A stretch of DNA of 64,000 nucleotides from Flavobacterium album. GTDB lineage: Bacteria; Bacteroidota; Bacteroidia; Flavobacteriales; Flavobacteriaceae. Positions 16,830 to 25,513 of this stretch are shown here, piece after piece. The DNA is taken from assembly GCF_003096035.1 (NCBI RefSeq), contig NZ_CP029186.1, forward strand, positions 2,772,001 through 2,836,000, in the 5' to 3' direction. The notes under the pieces are model-generated. The model had not been told where the DNA came from. It saw nothing but the letters and a program-made list of their open reading frames with translations, and searched no databases. Each line of letters opens with the position of its first letter. Positions within the stretch are counted from its first letter, which is position 1. The translations under genes and the position numbers were made by a program.

Positions 16830-17612
16830 TTACACCTTCCCTAAAGTATACAGCTGCTCCATAGTCGGCGATGCGCTTCCACCCGCCGGCTCAAGTGTGA
16901 TACCGAAAGCATCTGCCTCATCGAAGTTCTCTACCTGAAGTATGCCATTGGTTTTCGAAGCGTTGTCAAGCACGCCGATGCTGGTAGGGGTAAGCGGGTC
17001 GAGCTTTAAAGCCCAAACCTGGTATACCTTGCCTTCGGGAGCTGCCGGGAGCCCGGCTATATCTACGTAAATCTCTTTCTTATTGGGGTTCACATACACC
17101 TTGGCGTAAGCTTCCGGCGCTGCGGCCTGGCCTTCGAGCGTTACGACCTTGCTGAACTTATCCCTTATAACCGAAAGTGCTTTCTCACTCTCATTATTTT
17201 TCACCTGCAGGCTGGCCACCATCTGTTCAAACTTGCCGCGCTCTTTGGTTACGGCCTGCACTTCTTTGGTCACCTCATTATATTGGTAGTACTGGTATCC
17301 TAAGCCGAACATAAGAATGACAGCTGCTGCCCACCCGAGCCAGGGCGACATACCGCGCTTCGGCTTCATTTCTACCACGCCTGAGTGTTTCTCGATAAGC
17401 TGCTGGCGGATCTTTTCGTAATTCTCCGCAGACAGGTAAGGCGCAACGCTATACGACAGGTTAATGACCGCTTTTTCAATGGAGATAATCTCGTCCCGCA
17501 CTTCCTGGCTGCTTTCGGCCATTTGGTGCACCTCGTCGTTCTCCTCATCGGAAAGCCGCCCGAACACGTAAAGTTCTAATATTCCTGAATCTATGTATTC
17601 TCTCGTGTTCAT
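16830..17612 (-). CDS. Anti-sigma factor (RskA/anti-sigma-K type)
   Basis: A 260-residue protein: a cytoplasmic N-terminal part with zinc-less anti-sigma features (ELYVFGRLSDEENDEVHQM), one transmembrane helix (about 88-105, WLGWAAAVILMFGLGYQYY), a short coiled coil (about 110-150) and a periplasmic anti-sigma-K-like domain (YVDIAGLPAAPEGKVYQVWA). It should hold the sigma factor encoded just upstream at the membrane. Start and stop overlap by 4 nt (ATGA), a typical translational coupling for sigma/anti-sigma pairs. Confidence 0.92.
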   Translation of the reverse strand: MNTREYIDSGILELYVFGRLSDEENDEVHQMAESSQEVRDEIISIEKAVINLSYSVAPYLSAENYEKIRQQLIEKHSGVVEMKPKRGMSPWLGWAAAVILMFGLGYQYYQYNEVTKEVQAVTKERGKFEQMVASLQVKNNESEKALSVIRDKFSKVVTLEGQAAAPEAYAKVYVNPNKKEIYVDIAGLPAAPEGKVYQVWALKLDPLTPTSIGVLDNASKTNGILQVENFDEADAFGITLEPAGGSASPTMEQLYTLGKV

Positions 17613-18142
17613 TGTACTTGTAGTATGGTTCGTAATTCCTTGATGCAGCTGCGGTTTTGCGTTTTCACTGTTCCGATGGGTATTTCAAGCTCTTCCGAGG
17701 CTTCCTGCTGCGTATAGCCTTTAAAGAAAAGCAGATCGATCAGGCGGATGCATTTCGGTTTCAGCTTCTGGATGAATTCCCTTATCCCGATAGCGTCTAT
17801 TTTGTTGATCACGCTGCTGTTATGGTCAAGGATATGTACGAAATTGTCGGCAGAGAGGTTTTTAAGGCTGTTATTATGGCTCTTGGAACGCAGCTTGTCG
17901 ATAGACGAATTGCGCGCAATGTTGAGTATCCAGGTAAAGAACCTGCCCTTGGTGGTATTATAAGAATCGATGTTTTTCCAGATTTTTACAAAAACTTCCT
18001 GCAGTACGTCTTCGCTTTCTTCCTTGTCTTTCAGTATGTTGAAGATAATGCCGTACAGGCTTTTGGAATACATGTCATAAAGGAGCGTAAACGCCCTGCC
18101 ATCTTTTTTGTAGATTTGTTCGAGTAATTCTTCCTGTGTCAT
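17609..18142 (-). CDS. ECF RNA polymerase sigma factor
   Basis: A 177-residue sigma-70 family protein. Region 2 is at about 10-85 (ALLYDMYSKSLYGIIFNIL, DVLQEVFVKIWKNI, FFTWILNIARNSSIDKLR) and region 4 at about 120-175 (IDLLFFKGYTQQEASEELEIPIGTVKT). It lacks region 1 and region 3, as expected for an ECF factor. It is probably the SigK-like partner of the anti-sigma factor overlapping its 3' end. The upstream region has TATATTTA, a one-mismatch -7 element. Confidence 0.94.
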   Translation of the reverse strand: MTQEELLEQIYKKDGRAFTLLYDMYSKSLYGIIFNILKDKEESEDVLQEVFVKIWKNIDSYNTTKGRFFTWILNIARNSSIDKLRSKSHNNSLKNLSADNFVHILDHNSSVINKIDAIGIREFIQKLKPKCIRLIDLLFFKGYTQQEASEELEIPIGTVKTQNRSCIKELRTILQVQ

Positions 18143-18197
18143 GGTTTGTATTTGGTAGCCTAAATATAGGAAGATTTTTTTAACAACTGCACACCTT

Positions 18198-18878
18198 ATG
18201 AAAAATACGGCCGATACCGCCTATCTCAATTACCTCGAAAACTTTATAACCCCGGAGCGGAGCGCTAAATTCCTGAAGGTGCTTTCGCAACGGTCGCGGC
18301 ATTTTACCGTGGCTGTAGAAGATATTTTCCAGTTGCACAACACCAGCGCTGTGATGCGCACCTGCGAGATATTCGGCATACAGGACCTGAATGTGGTAGA
18401 GGAGAAGTATGGCAAGACTATCGACAAGGAAATTGCTATGGGTGCGCAAAAGTGGGTGGATGTGCACCGTTACAACTCGGTGAATGCCTGTATCGCAAAG
18501 CTAAAAGCCGATGGTTACCGGATTATTGCTACATCGCCCCACGAGGATTCCTGTATGATGGAGGATTTCGACATCGCTCAAAAGGCTGCCTTGTTCTTCG
18601 GTACGGAACGGCTGGGACTGAGCGAGGAGGTATTAAGGCAGGCCGACGGCTTCCTGAAGATTCCCATGGTTGGCTTTACCGAAAGCCTCAACATATCGTC
18701 ATCAGCGGCTATTATTATCCAAAACCTTTCGCAAAGGCTGCGGCAGTCGGATATTCAATGGCAGCTTAGCGAAGGCGATATCCTGGCAAAGCGCATCGAC
18801 TGGGCCGAGAAAACAATTAAGGATATTGACTTTGTGAAGGCGAGGTATTTGGAGAATTTGGAACGCGGATCAGATTGA
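18198..18878 (+). CDS. trmH: TrmH-type tRNA/rRNA 2'-O-methyltransferase
   Basis: A 226-residue SPOUT methyltransferase. The N-terminal part (VEDIFQLHNTSAVMRTCEIFG) and the C-terminal knot motifs (LFFGTERLGLSEEV, then IPMVGFTESLNISSSAAIII) match TrmH, which methylates the ribose of G18 in tRNA. The length fits TrmH rather than RlmB. It is divergent from the sigma gene across 55 bp. The last codons read through a segment (GGAACGCGGATCAG) that resembles the end of the ATCCGCGTTCC repeats found elsewhere in the window. Confidence 0.92.
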   Translation: MKNTADTAYLNYLENFITPERSAKFLKVLSQRSRHFTVAVEDIFQLHNTSAVMRTCEIFGIQDLNVVEEKYGKTIDKEIAMGAQKWVDVHRYNSVNACIAKLKADGYRIIATSPHEDSCMMEDFDIAQKAALFFGTERLGLSEEVLRQADGFLKIPMVGFTESLNISSSAAIIIQNLSQRLRQSDIQWQLSEGDILAKRIDWAEKTIKDIDFVKARYLENLERGSD

Positions 18879-18891
18879 TAAAAGGACAGGC

Positions 18892-19941
18892 TTATATTTT
18901 AATTGAATTTATAAGCATTTCAATCTTTAATAACTTCGAATCATTAACCTTAAAATTCTTGTTATAAACATCTTCTAGATTTTCTACATAACTCTCTGAT
19001 TGAAATATTTCGTTACCTAATTTTTTACTAATCAAAGAAAGTGAATTTAAAAGATTTATATAAATGTATTCATCATAACCATTTTTATATTCTAATAATT
19101 TAAGGATCGCTGGCTTAATAAAGTCCTCACGAAGTTTTAAAATATCTGTTTCTCGAGAATTTTCTCGCCTTACAATTTCAAAATAGCTCCTAAGTACCTC
19201 AAAATCTTTTACAACAGGTGTGACAATCATAGTGTTAACTATGGAGTTTAGTTTTTCACCTTCAGAATGTATTAGATCAATTTTGTCTTTAAGCTGCTTT
19301 TCATAATATAGTTTAAGTCCTTTTAGCAATTCATCATAAAAATGTAAATAATCCAGAACTTTTATGAAATCTTCTTCCCAGCTAATATTTTTATCTTTAA
19401 AATAAAAAACTAATGCTTTATAGCTTTCGAGTAAATCAAGTTTTAAAAAATTTTGATAAGCAGAAGATGTCGGTGAAGAATACATATTGCCAGATAGTGG
19501 ATTATCTTTTTCCTTTGCGATAAAAACTTGTAAACTTTTGCCACTAGATTTATAAAACTCTAATAGCGAGTATAATAATGCTTTAATTATTTTTAATCTT
19601 GCTAAATTCTCTTTTTTCTCATTATCAATTTCTTTTTCTTTTTCCCTATTTAGTGTATCATTAAAAATTTTCCTTTGAATTTGATTAGCCTTTATTTGCA
19701 TATAAAATGCCAAAAAAATAATAAGTATTCCAACTAAAGCTATGAAAGGATTCATTATCCCCCCTAAGGTGTCACCAATTGCTCCTGTCTTTGTAAAATC
19801 AAAATTTGAATTACTAGTATATCTAGTAAAGAGATATGGAGTAAAAAATGAAAATATTATTAAAACAATAGAAAATATAAGTAGAGAAATTGTAACTCTA
19901 TCCCAATTTCTAATTTCTTTAAATTTAGTTTCTTGTTCCAT
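18892..19941 (-). CDS. Putative AbiC-like phage abortive infection membrane protein
   Basis: A 349-residue protein with two N-terminal membrane helices (about 17-38 and 60-82), separated by the segment TKTGAIGDTLGGIMNPFIAL, and followed by a charged coiled coil (QIKANQIQRKIFN...) and a helical C-terminal domain. This arrangement matches the putative phage abortive infection (putAbiC) family by pattern; no search was possible. The gene is strikingly AT-rich compared with trmH next door and stands alone, which suggests horizontal gain. A TAGATTTG promoter element lies just upstream. The function is untested; an orphan membrane protein of another kind remains possible. Confidence 0.68.
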   Translation of the reverse strand: MEQETKFKEIRNWDRVTISLLIFSIVLIIFSFFTPYLFTRYTSNSNFDFTKTGAIGDTLGGIMNPFIALVGILIIFLAFYMQIKANQIQRKIFNDTLNREKEKEIDNEKKENLARLKIIKALLYSLLEFYKSSGKSLQVFIAKEKDNPLSGNMYSSPTSSAYQNFLKLDLLESYKALVFYFKDKNISWEEDFIKVLDYLHFYDELLKGLKLYYEKQLKDKIDLIHSEGEKLNSIVNTMIVTPVVKDFEVLRSYFEIVRRENSRETDILKLREDFIKPAILKLLEYKNGYDEYIYINLLNSLSLISKKLGNEIFQSESYVENLEDVYNKNFKVNDSKLLKIEMLINSIKI

Positions 19942-19957
19942 AGATTAATTGTTAAAG

Positions 19958-19965
19958 CAAATCTA
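19958..19965 (-). promoter_or_regulatory. Candidate -7 element of the AbiC-like gene
   Basis: TAGATTTG on the minus strand fits TAnnTTTG and lies 16 bp before the ATG. No clear -33 TTTG was found. Confidence 0.4.
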
Positions 19966-20148
19966 CAGAATTGATTTTTAATTCCTTTGAGTAAAACCAC
20001 CTGTTTTAATCAGCCACGTAATTTCCACCAATAATATATGGCTCCGACCTTTGGAACCACAATCCAACGACCCAACATTTTGATTATTTGAAATAGGAGA
20101 TAAGTAGTAGGAATATAAGAAATTTTACTTGCTCTCATTTATGAATTT

Positions 20149-20188
20149 TGAGATTTCTCCACTCCGCAGGCTACGGTCGAAATGACAC
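20149..20188 (+). repeat. GAGATTTCTCC...GGTCGAAATGACA intergenic repeat
   Basis: The segment has a hairpin-like arrangement (TTTCTCCACTCCG / CGGTCGAAATGA) around a variable centre. I know this pattern from many Bacteroidota intergenic regions; only one copy is seen here. It lies in the 299-bp gap between the AbiC-like gene and the next gene, which otherwise shows nothing. Confidence 0.5.
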
Positions 20189-20199
20189 GCACCATAAGA

Positions 20200-20226
20200 A
20201 AATCCGCGTCATCCGCGTTCCATAAA
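20200..20226 (+). repeat. ATCCGCGTCATCCGCGTTCC repeat, copy 1
   Basis: The 20-base core AATCCGCGTCATCCGCGTTC and flanking A-rich sequence recur at 23409-23427 and, in decayed form on the minus strand, at 53941-54003. Confidence 0.6.
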
Positions 20227-20240
20227 ATGCAAACTAAAAC

Positions 20241-21011
20241 CTAATTCCTATGCAGTACCTTATATTCCTCATAGCACCCACTAATGGCATCCATGATCTG
20301 TAGGTCATTGGCGGTGGCGATGAATTCCTGGGAGTAGTTGCAATGCTCGAGTACATCGGCAATATCATCTTTAGTAATGCCTAACAGTGCGGCCAGTGTT
20401 TCGCGGTCAAACTTCGTGGCAAGGGCATTGCGCACGGTGTCGTCCTTTTTCATTTCCCGGAGCCTTCGCATTTCGTTGGGTTTCTTCCCGAAAATGTTGT
20501 TTAGCAGGTCGGCGGGGTTCAGCATACTGCTCAAAACCCTACGGAAGGCATTAGGGGAGTGTTCGCCGCCTTCGTATCCGTAAGGGAGTCCGGTAATGCT
20601 GTAACGGTAATTCTCTTTTACAGGAGCCAGCTTAGAGTCGATCTGGAGATAGCCTGTGAGATGGTATTTGTCAATAACAACTTCCTCAAGCGTATAAGCG
20701 CGCTCGGTCAGTGGTATTTTGGTAACGTTCTTGAATTTTATCCAGTCATTGGTTACCCTGACTTTAATGGACTGGAAACCGATATAGGAGATATGCAGCG
20801 TATCATTTACAGCCGCCTCAATGGTAAAATTACCTTTCACATCGGTCGTTACGCCTTTAACCCTGTTGATATTGATGATATTCACTCCTGGTATGGGCTG
20901 CAGGGTAATGTCGGTTATAATGGTACCCGACACTGTTTCGGCCTTTGGGCGGTCCTGCGAAAAAGAGGCAAGGGTAAAAAATGAAAATAAAAAAACTACA
21001 AAATATCTCAT
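20241..21011 (-). CDS. Secreted protein with carboxypeptidase-like regulatory domain
   Basis: A 256-residue protein from the ATG at 21011 (MRYFVVFLFSFFTLASFSQ), which gives a clean signal peptide; an upstream in-frame ATG at 21044 does not. Residues about 25-110 are a CarboxypepD_reg-like beta-sandwich (VSGTIITDITLQPIPGVNI, TDVKGNFTIEAAVNDTLHISYIGF), the module found at the N terminus of TonB-dependent receptors, here without a barrel. The remainder is helical and unassigned. It is probably a periplasmic or envelope protein. Confidence 0.85.
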   Translation of the reverse strand: MRYFVVFLFSFFTLASFSQDRPKAETVSGTIITDITLQPIPGVNIININRVKGVTTDVKGNFTIEAAVNDTLHISYIGFQSIKVRVTNDWIKFKNVTKIPLTERAYTLEEVVIDKYHLTGYLQIDSKLAPVKENYRYSITGLPYGYEGGEHSPNAFRRVLSSMLNPADLLNNIFGKKPNEMRRLREMKKDDTVRNALATKFDRETLAALLGITKDDIADVLEHCNYSQEFIATANDLQIMDAISGCYEEYKVLHRN

Positions 21012-21090
21012 CGGCTGCTTATATGTCGTAAAAGTAATAAACAAACGGGATATTTTGTAGTTAGTATATATTTAAGCTAAATATTTTCTT

Positions 21091-22932
21091 TTAGCTCCTT
21101 CTTGGCTTCCTTGAAGGGGATAGAGAATCGCTCCTTCTTGGCGGGCGTCCCGAAGAACTCTGGTTCCTTGCGCCACTCCTGCCACCGCCAAAAGATTCGC
21201 CCCTGCGCTCATTCCTGGCGCCGCGGTCGGTACTCCTGTCGCCGCCGCCACTGCGTCCAAAGCTGCCACCGCCGCTTCTTCCGTTGTGGTCCCTGCGTCC
21301 GCCGTTATCGCGTCCGTCATTCTTGGAAACTTCAACATTGATCCTGCGGCCCTCAAGGTGCATGCTGTTCAGTGTGTCAAGCACAAGCTGCGAGTGTTCG
21401 GCATCCGTATTAAAGAATGAGAAACCTTCTTTTACATCTACTTTAAACACATCGTCACGGCCAAGCCCAAGCGTATCGCGAAGGAAATCTTTAAGGCTCA
21501 TCCAGTCGAAGTTATCCCTAGACCCGATGTTCACGAAGTAGCGTGTTGCGCCGCTTCCGCTTCCGCCGCTGTTCGACTCGAAACTTTCCCTTCTGTCCGA
21601 ACCTGCTTTTTGCGCAGAAAGGTCCCTGTTCTTTTTGTAGTAGCTGATGAACCTGTTGAACTCTACCGATACCATTTTCTTGATAAGCTCCTCTTTGGTA
21701 AGGTCTTTCATCACTTCATATATGGCAGGAAGGTAGGAATCGATCTCGTGGTCAACCTCTACATCTTTAATTTTATTGGCAAGGTGGAAAAGCTGTATCT
21801 CACAGATTTCCATTCCCGAAGGTATTGTTTTCTCCTCAAACTTTTGTTTGATAATGCGCTCAATAGCAGATATTTTGCGTAGCTCACTTTTAGTGATGAT
21901 TACGATAGAGGTACCCAGTTTTCCGGCACGGCCTGTACGCCCGCTACGGTGGTTGTAAGTCTCTATCTCGTCAGGAAGCTGGTAGTTCACCACGTGCGTT
22001 ATGCTGTCAACGTCGATACCCCTTGCGGCAACGTCGGTAGCCACAAGCATTTGTATCTGCCTGTTACGGAACGATTTCATTACGCTGTCGCGCTGCGCCT
22101 GGGAAAGGTCGCCGTGCAGCGCTGCTGCGTTGTATCCATCCTCGATAAGCTTTTCAGCGACAGCCTGCGTGTCCCTTTTGGTACGGCAGAAAACTACCGA
22201 GAAAATGTCGGGGTTGGCATCAGCTAAACGCTTAAGCGCCTCATAACGGTCGCGTGCATTTACAAGGTAAAACTCGTGCGATACGGTAGACGAACCTGAG
22301 TTCTTGTGGCCTACGGTAATCTCAAGCGGCTTGCGCATGAATTCTTTTGCGATCCTGGCAACTTCCTGCGGCATGGTAGCCGAGAAAAGCCATGTGCTCT
22401 TGTCGTCCGGCGATGTAGAAAGGATGTTTACGATATCATCGTAAAAGCCCATGTTCAGCATCTCATCGGCCTCATCAAGGATACAGAAATCGATTTTAGA
22501 GATGTTTACCAGCCCGCGGTTGATCATGTCCTGCATCCTTCCCGGAGTAGCAACGATGATCTGCGCGCCGCGCTTAATTTCCCTGGCCTGTTCTGTAATG
22601 CTCGCCCCACCGTAAACGGCAACGGTATTGATGCCTTTAATGTACTTGGAGTAAAGCTTGATTTCGTTGGTGATCTGGAGGCAAAGCTCACGTGTAGGTG
22701 AGAGTATAAGTGCCTGTGTGTTCCTGTTTTCAGGGTTTATTTTTTGGATAAGCGGAAAACCGAATGCCGCTGTTTTCCCTGTCCCCGTTTGCGCAAGCGC
22801 TACAATATCTGTATCTTTTTCCAATAAGAGGGGAATCGCTTTCTCCTGTACTTCTGACGGATTCTCAAATCCTAGATCGTTTATCGCCTTCAGAAGCGAT
22901 TCATTCAATCCTAATTGTTCAAATTTATTCAT
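21091..22932 (-). CDS. deaD: DEAD-box RNA helicase (DeaD/CsdA-like) with RGG tail
   Basis: A 613-residue helicase from the ATG at 22932; a promoter element at 22953-22960 rules out the longer frame. Motifs: Q motif (FENPSEVQEKAIPL), AQTGTGKT, DEAD, SAT and HRSGRTGRAG. After the helicase core come a DbpA-type RNA-binding domain (about 465-545, YFVNIGSRDNFDWMSLKDFL) and an arginine/glycine-rich tail (about 550-613). It unwinds RNA in ribosome assembly or mRNA decay, often at low temperature. It is monocistronic. Confidence 0.95.
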   Translation of the reverse strand: MNKFEQLGLNESLLKAINDLGFENPSEVQEKAIPLLLEKDTDIVALAQTGTGKTAAFGFPLIQKINPENRNTQALILSPTRELCLQITNEIKLYSKYIKGINTVAVYGGASITEQAREIKRGAQIIVATPGRMQDMINRGLVNISKIDFCILDEADEMLNMGFYDDIVNILSTSPDDKSTWLFSATMPQEVARIAKEFMRKPLEITVGHKNSGSSTVSHEFYLVNARDRYEALKRLADANPDIFSVVFCRTKRDTQAVAEKLIEDGYNAAALHGDLSQAQRDSVMKSFRNRQIQMLVATDVAARGIDVDSITHVVNYQLPDEIETYNHRSGRTGRAGKLGTSIVIITKSELRKISAIERIIKQKFEEKTIPSGMEICEIQLFHLANKIKDVEVDHEIDSYLPAIYEVMKDLTKEELIKKMVSVEFNRFISYYKKNRDLSAQKAGSDRRESFESNSGGSGSGATRYFVNIGSRDNFDWMSLKDFLRDTLGLGRDDVFKVDVKEGFSFFNTDAEHSQLVLDTLNSMHLEGRRINVEVSKNDGRDNGGRRDHNGRSGGGSFGRSGGGDRSTDRGARNERRGESFGGGRSGARNQSSSGRPPRRSDSLSPSRKPRRS

Positions 22933-22952
22933 GTATATTTTTAAAATTGGTG

Positions 22953-22960
22953 CAAAGGTA
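22953..22960 (-). promoter_or_regulatory. -7 promoter element of the DEAD-box gene
   Basis: TACCTTTG on the minus strand matches TAnnTTTG, 20 bp before the chosen ATG, giving a very short leader. The -33 region has no clear TTTG. Confidence 0.5.
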
Positions 22961-23156
22961 CTGTATATTAGCGACATAATCTAATACGGTTTGCAGTTTT
23001 ATTCTAATTAAATAAATTGAAAATCAGAATGTTAAGAATCTGTAAAATTGATAACAGGCGTTATGTGCTGACATGAACGTCAAAATTGTGTATTCTTGAC
23101 GAACAATCTTTACGCTAATTTAAGTGTAATCTTACAGGGAGCTGAATATAAATTTT

Positions 23157-23265
23157 GGGCGTGCCGCTTCCGCAGGCCTGCCTCTGCCGGCAGGCAGGCT
23201 ACAGCGCCGGGCCATCCGCTATATCCCTCCGCAAGCTACGGGGATGCCGCTTCTGTCCCTCACGC
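23157..23265 (+). repeat. GC-rich modular repeat, CGTGCC...CTCACGC type (copy A)
   Basis: It runs from GGGCGTGCCGCTTCC through hairpin GCCTGCC/GGCAGGC (23176-23195), the core GCCGGGCCATCCGCTATA, a second hairpin ending GGGGATGCCGCT, to GTCCCTCACGC. It occupies the 505-bp gap between rdgB and the helicase gene. The gap also holds the repeat at 23373-23430; nothing else is recognised, and small ORFs there are repeat-derived. Confidence 0.8.
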
Positions 23266-23372
23266 AACTTCACTCGGACGGCACAGGTGGGCGTGTCATT
23301 CTTACAAACGAAAAAGTTCCGCAAAGTCAGAGACATTCCGAAGCAGATGTTCATTCTGCGAAAAAATTAGTG

Positions 23373-23430
23373 GAATTTGTAGCAAAAATCCGTGAAAATC
23401 CGCCCTATCCGCGTCATCCGCGTTCCATTT
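23373..23430 (+). repeat. ATCCGCGTCATCCGCGTTCC repeat, copy 2
   Basis: It consists of AAAAATCCGTGAAAATCCGC followed by the same CGCGTCATCCGCGTTCCAT core as at 20200. It ends just before the rdgB stop codon. Confidence 0.6.
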
Positions 23431-23437
23431 TCAGGAT

Positions 23438-24010
23438 TTAGCCTTTCAAAAACGCAATCAACTGCGCCACGGCCCGTCCGCGATGGCTCATCTGTGCTTT
23501 TTCGTCCAGCGATATTTGTGCAAAAGTTTTGTCGAGCCCTTCGGGGATGAAAATAGGGTCGTAGCCAAAGCCGCCTTCACCTGCCTTTTCATAAGTGATG
23601 TGGCCGTTCACTATTCCGGTGAATAAATGCTGCTGGCTGTTTAGGTTCAGCGCAATAACGGTTTTAAAATTGGCATTACGGTTAGGATTGTTGCCAAGTT
23701 CCAATAACAGCCGGTGCATATTATCGTTGGCATCCTTCTGTTCGCCTGCATACCGCGCCGAATATACGCCGGGTGCACCGTTCAGCACATCGACTTCAAG
23801 GCCGGTATCGTCGGCAAAGCAGTCATAGCCGTAGTTTTGGGTAACATAGTCGGCTTTCAGGATTGCATTCCCTTCAATTGTATCGGCAGTTTCGGGGATA
23901 TCTTCAAAACAGCCAATATCCTCCAGGCTGAGCAGCTCAATGTCCCGCGGAAGCTGGTGCTTTATCTCGAGTATTTTGTTCTTGTTATTGGATGCGAAAA
24001 CCAGCTTCAT
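23438..24010 (-). CDS. rdgB: Non-canonical purine NTP pyrophosphatase (RdgB/HAM1)
   Basis: A 190-residue Ham1-family enzyme that hydrolyses ITP, dITP and XTP to monophosphates and keeps deaminated bases out of DNA and RNA. Motifs: the N-terminal SNNKNKILEIK, the metal and nucleotide loop ADDTGLEVDVLNGAPGVYSA, and FGYDPIFIPEG followed by MSHRGRA. It is the last gene of a four-gene run; its ATG is 5 bp after the DUF4870-like gene. Confidence 0.95.
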   Translation of the reverse strand: MKLVFASNNKNKILEIKHQLPRDIELLSLEDIGCFEDIPETADTIEGNAILKADYVTQNYGYDCFADDTGLEVDVLNGAPGVYSARYAGEQKDANDNMHRLLLELGNNPNRNANFKTVIALNLNSQQHLFTGIVNGHITYEKAGEGGFGYDPIFIPEGLDKTFAQISLDEKAQMSHRGRAVAQLIAFLKG

Positions 24011-24015
24011 TCCGC

Positions 24016-24552
24016 TTACAATTTATAAGGGTCGCGGTTTTCCTTTGCGCACAGGGCATCGGTAATATTGGCAATAAGGAACCAGCGTACGTTATAACCT
24101 TTCTTCACCTGGGTTGCGGTATAGATCACGCTGAAAAATTCCACAAGATTAAAGAACAGCACCAACGATAGGTAGATCCAGTAGTATATCGTTGCAGAAG
24201 AAAAAATATCAATTACTGTCGCGTGGTGCTCATAGTAGGTATGCCTTTCAATGTCGCGGAGGTCTATGGAATCGTTTTTAAAGATGATCGACACCGTCCA
24301 CCAGAAAAGAAAGCTGTTAAATGGCAGCATGACCAACTGTGCCAGTATCGACTGTATGCAGTGCCACCTGATGAAATATATAGTCCTCCTGTTGGCAAGA
24401 TAATACCCAAACGAGGCGAGAACATTAATAATAGGTAGCGGAAGGCCTGCTATTATGGCTACTACCGTCATAAGGTAGGCGTTGGCAGCCTTTTCGTATT
24501 CCTGCGGGTATATTATTTCTTCGTGCTTTATAGTCCCTTCTGTATATTCCAT
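24016..24552 (-). CDS. DUF4870-like multi-pass membrane protein
   Basis: A 178-residue protein starting at the ATG at 24552 (MEYTEGTIKHEEI), 25 bp inside the 3' end of the DUF2752 gene. Three or four hydrophobic helices are visible, with FIRWHCIQSILAQL resembling the helix/His signature of DUF4870/Tic20-like proteins. The function is unknown. Overlap with the upstream gene suggests coupled expression. Confidence 0.75.
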   Translation of the reverse strand: MEYTEGTIKHEEIIYPQEYEKAANAYLMTVVAIIAGLPLPIINVLASFGYYLANRRTIYFIRWHCIQSILAQLVMLPFNSFLFWWTVSIIFKNDSIDLRDIERHTYYEHHATVIDIFSSATIYYWIYLSLVLFFNLVEFFSVIYTATQVKKGYNVRWFLIANITDALCAKENRDPYKL

Positions 24553-24932
24553 GCCCAGTTTAAAATTATAAGGATAGCCAGAAGTATGGCGACCCATTTT
24601 ATCCTAACAATATTTTCAAATTTCAGGTAACCTTTGTATAAAGTATCTTTTTTTGTAATGACGTCATAAACCAGCCACAAGGGGAGCGCTATCATTAATA
24701 AAGCCATGAACAAGCCTATCGGGTTTATTAGGATGGCTTCAGTAATGTGTCCTTTGGCAACTGCCATTACAGATCGGGTAGTGCCACAAGAAGGGCAGGC
24801 TACACCTGTTGCGTTTTTAAACAGGCAGGGCGTAAAGCTGCTGTGCTGCGCATGTTTCCATGCATAGGCCAGCCAGCCGTATCCGCCTGCAATTATAAAA
24901 CCGGTCAGCAGGTATAACCTGTTTCTTGTCAT
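24528..24932 (-). CDS. DUF2752 membrane protein
   Basis: A 134-residue protein from the ATG at 24932 (MTRNRLYLLTGF). The family signature VACPSCGTTRSVMAVAKGH follows the first helix, and two further helices follow (ILINPIGLFMALLMIALP and the C-terminal one). The C-x-x-C could bind metal or form a disulfide. The function is unknown. It lies 4 bp after the TM2 gene. Confidence 0.88.
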   Translation of the reverse strand: MTRNRLYLLTGFIIAGGYGWLAYAWKHAQHSSFTPCLFKNATGVACPSCGTTRSVMAVAKGHITEAILINPIGLFMALLMIALPLWLVYDVITKKDTLYKGYLKFENIVRIKWVAILLAILIILNWAWNIQKGL

Positions 24933-24936
24933 TTTA

Positions 24937-25272
24937 CTATAGGAATGGCTGTAGCTTCTCCATGTTTTTCTGGCGGGTGGCATCCATGATAAGGAACCAG
25001 TCTACGATAGACCATATACCCATACCGCCGCATGTTAGCAATTTACCTACTCCAAGGCCTGTATCTCCGATAAGGAAACGGTCGATACCAAAACCTCCTG
25101 CAAGAAGCGAAACGATGATGATTGTTGTAGGGTCTTTATACTCAATAGATTGTATCATTGCCCATTTTGAATCGTCAGCCGCAAGAAGCCTTTCGCGGAT
25201 GTAGTTAAGGTGTTGGCTCTGAAAAAATTTGCCGTTCGTCATTAGGAACATGTCTACCTTTTGTGCGTCCAT
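24937..25272 (-). CDS. TM2 domain protein
   Basis: A 111-residue protein. After an N-terminal cytoplasmic segment (about 1-48), a TM2 domain has two helices joined by a short turn: IIIVSLLAGGFGIDRFLIGD, then LGVGKLLTCGGMGIWSIVDWFLI. The family is of unknown function and is often found beside DUF2752 genes in Bacteroidota. It is the first gene of the run TM2-DUF2752-DUF4870-rdgB. Confidence 0.9.
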   Translation of the reverse strand: MDAQKVDMFLMTNGKFFQSQHLNYIRERLLAADDSKWAMIQSIEYKDPTTIIIVSLLAGGFGIDRFLIGDTGLGVGKLLTCGGMGIWSIVDWFLIMDATRQKNMEKLQPFL

Positions 25273-25473
25273 TTTAATTGGTGTTTTTGGTTATTAATGC
25301 CGTAAAACTATAAAAATATTTTTATTAGTTAAGTATTTCTTAAATTTTAACAGATATATTGATTGAACTTCCATTATGTGACAGAAAATTGCGTGCGAAG
25401 CCATGCGTGCAAAAACACAACGATTTATTGCCGTAATGTTTCAAAATTATTATGACAAAACAGATTTAATAAT

Positions 25474-25481
25474 TACTTTTG
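25474..25481 (+). promoter_or_regulatory. -7 promoter element of the alpha-oxoamine synthase gene
   Basis: TACTTTTG fits TAnnTTTG, 32 bp before the ATG, with TATG 19 bp upstream as a weak -33. Confidence 0.45.
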
Positions 25482-25513
25482 GTGCGTTTTTTAAAGCACA
25501 CAATACTTGAATT

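Noticed and set aside
21072..21356. 94-residue alanine-rich frame opposite the helicase tail
   Set aside because: A shadow of the arginine/glycine-rich region of the DEAD-box gene.
23096..23441. Three overlapping small frames of 65-99 residues
   Set aside because: They lie across the GC-rich repeat and the ATCCGCGTTCC repeat and have no promoter or protein-like composition.
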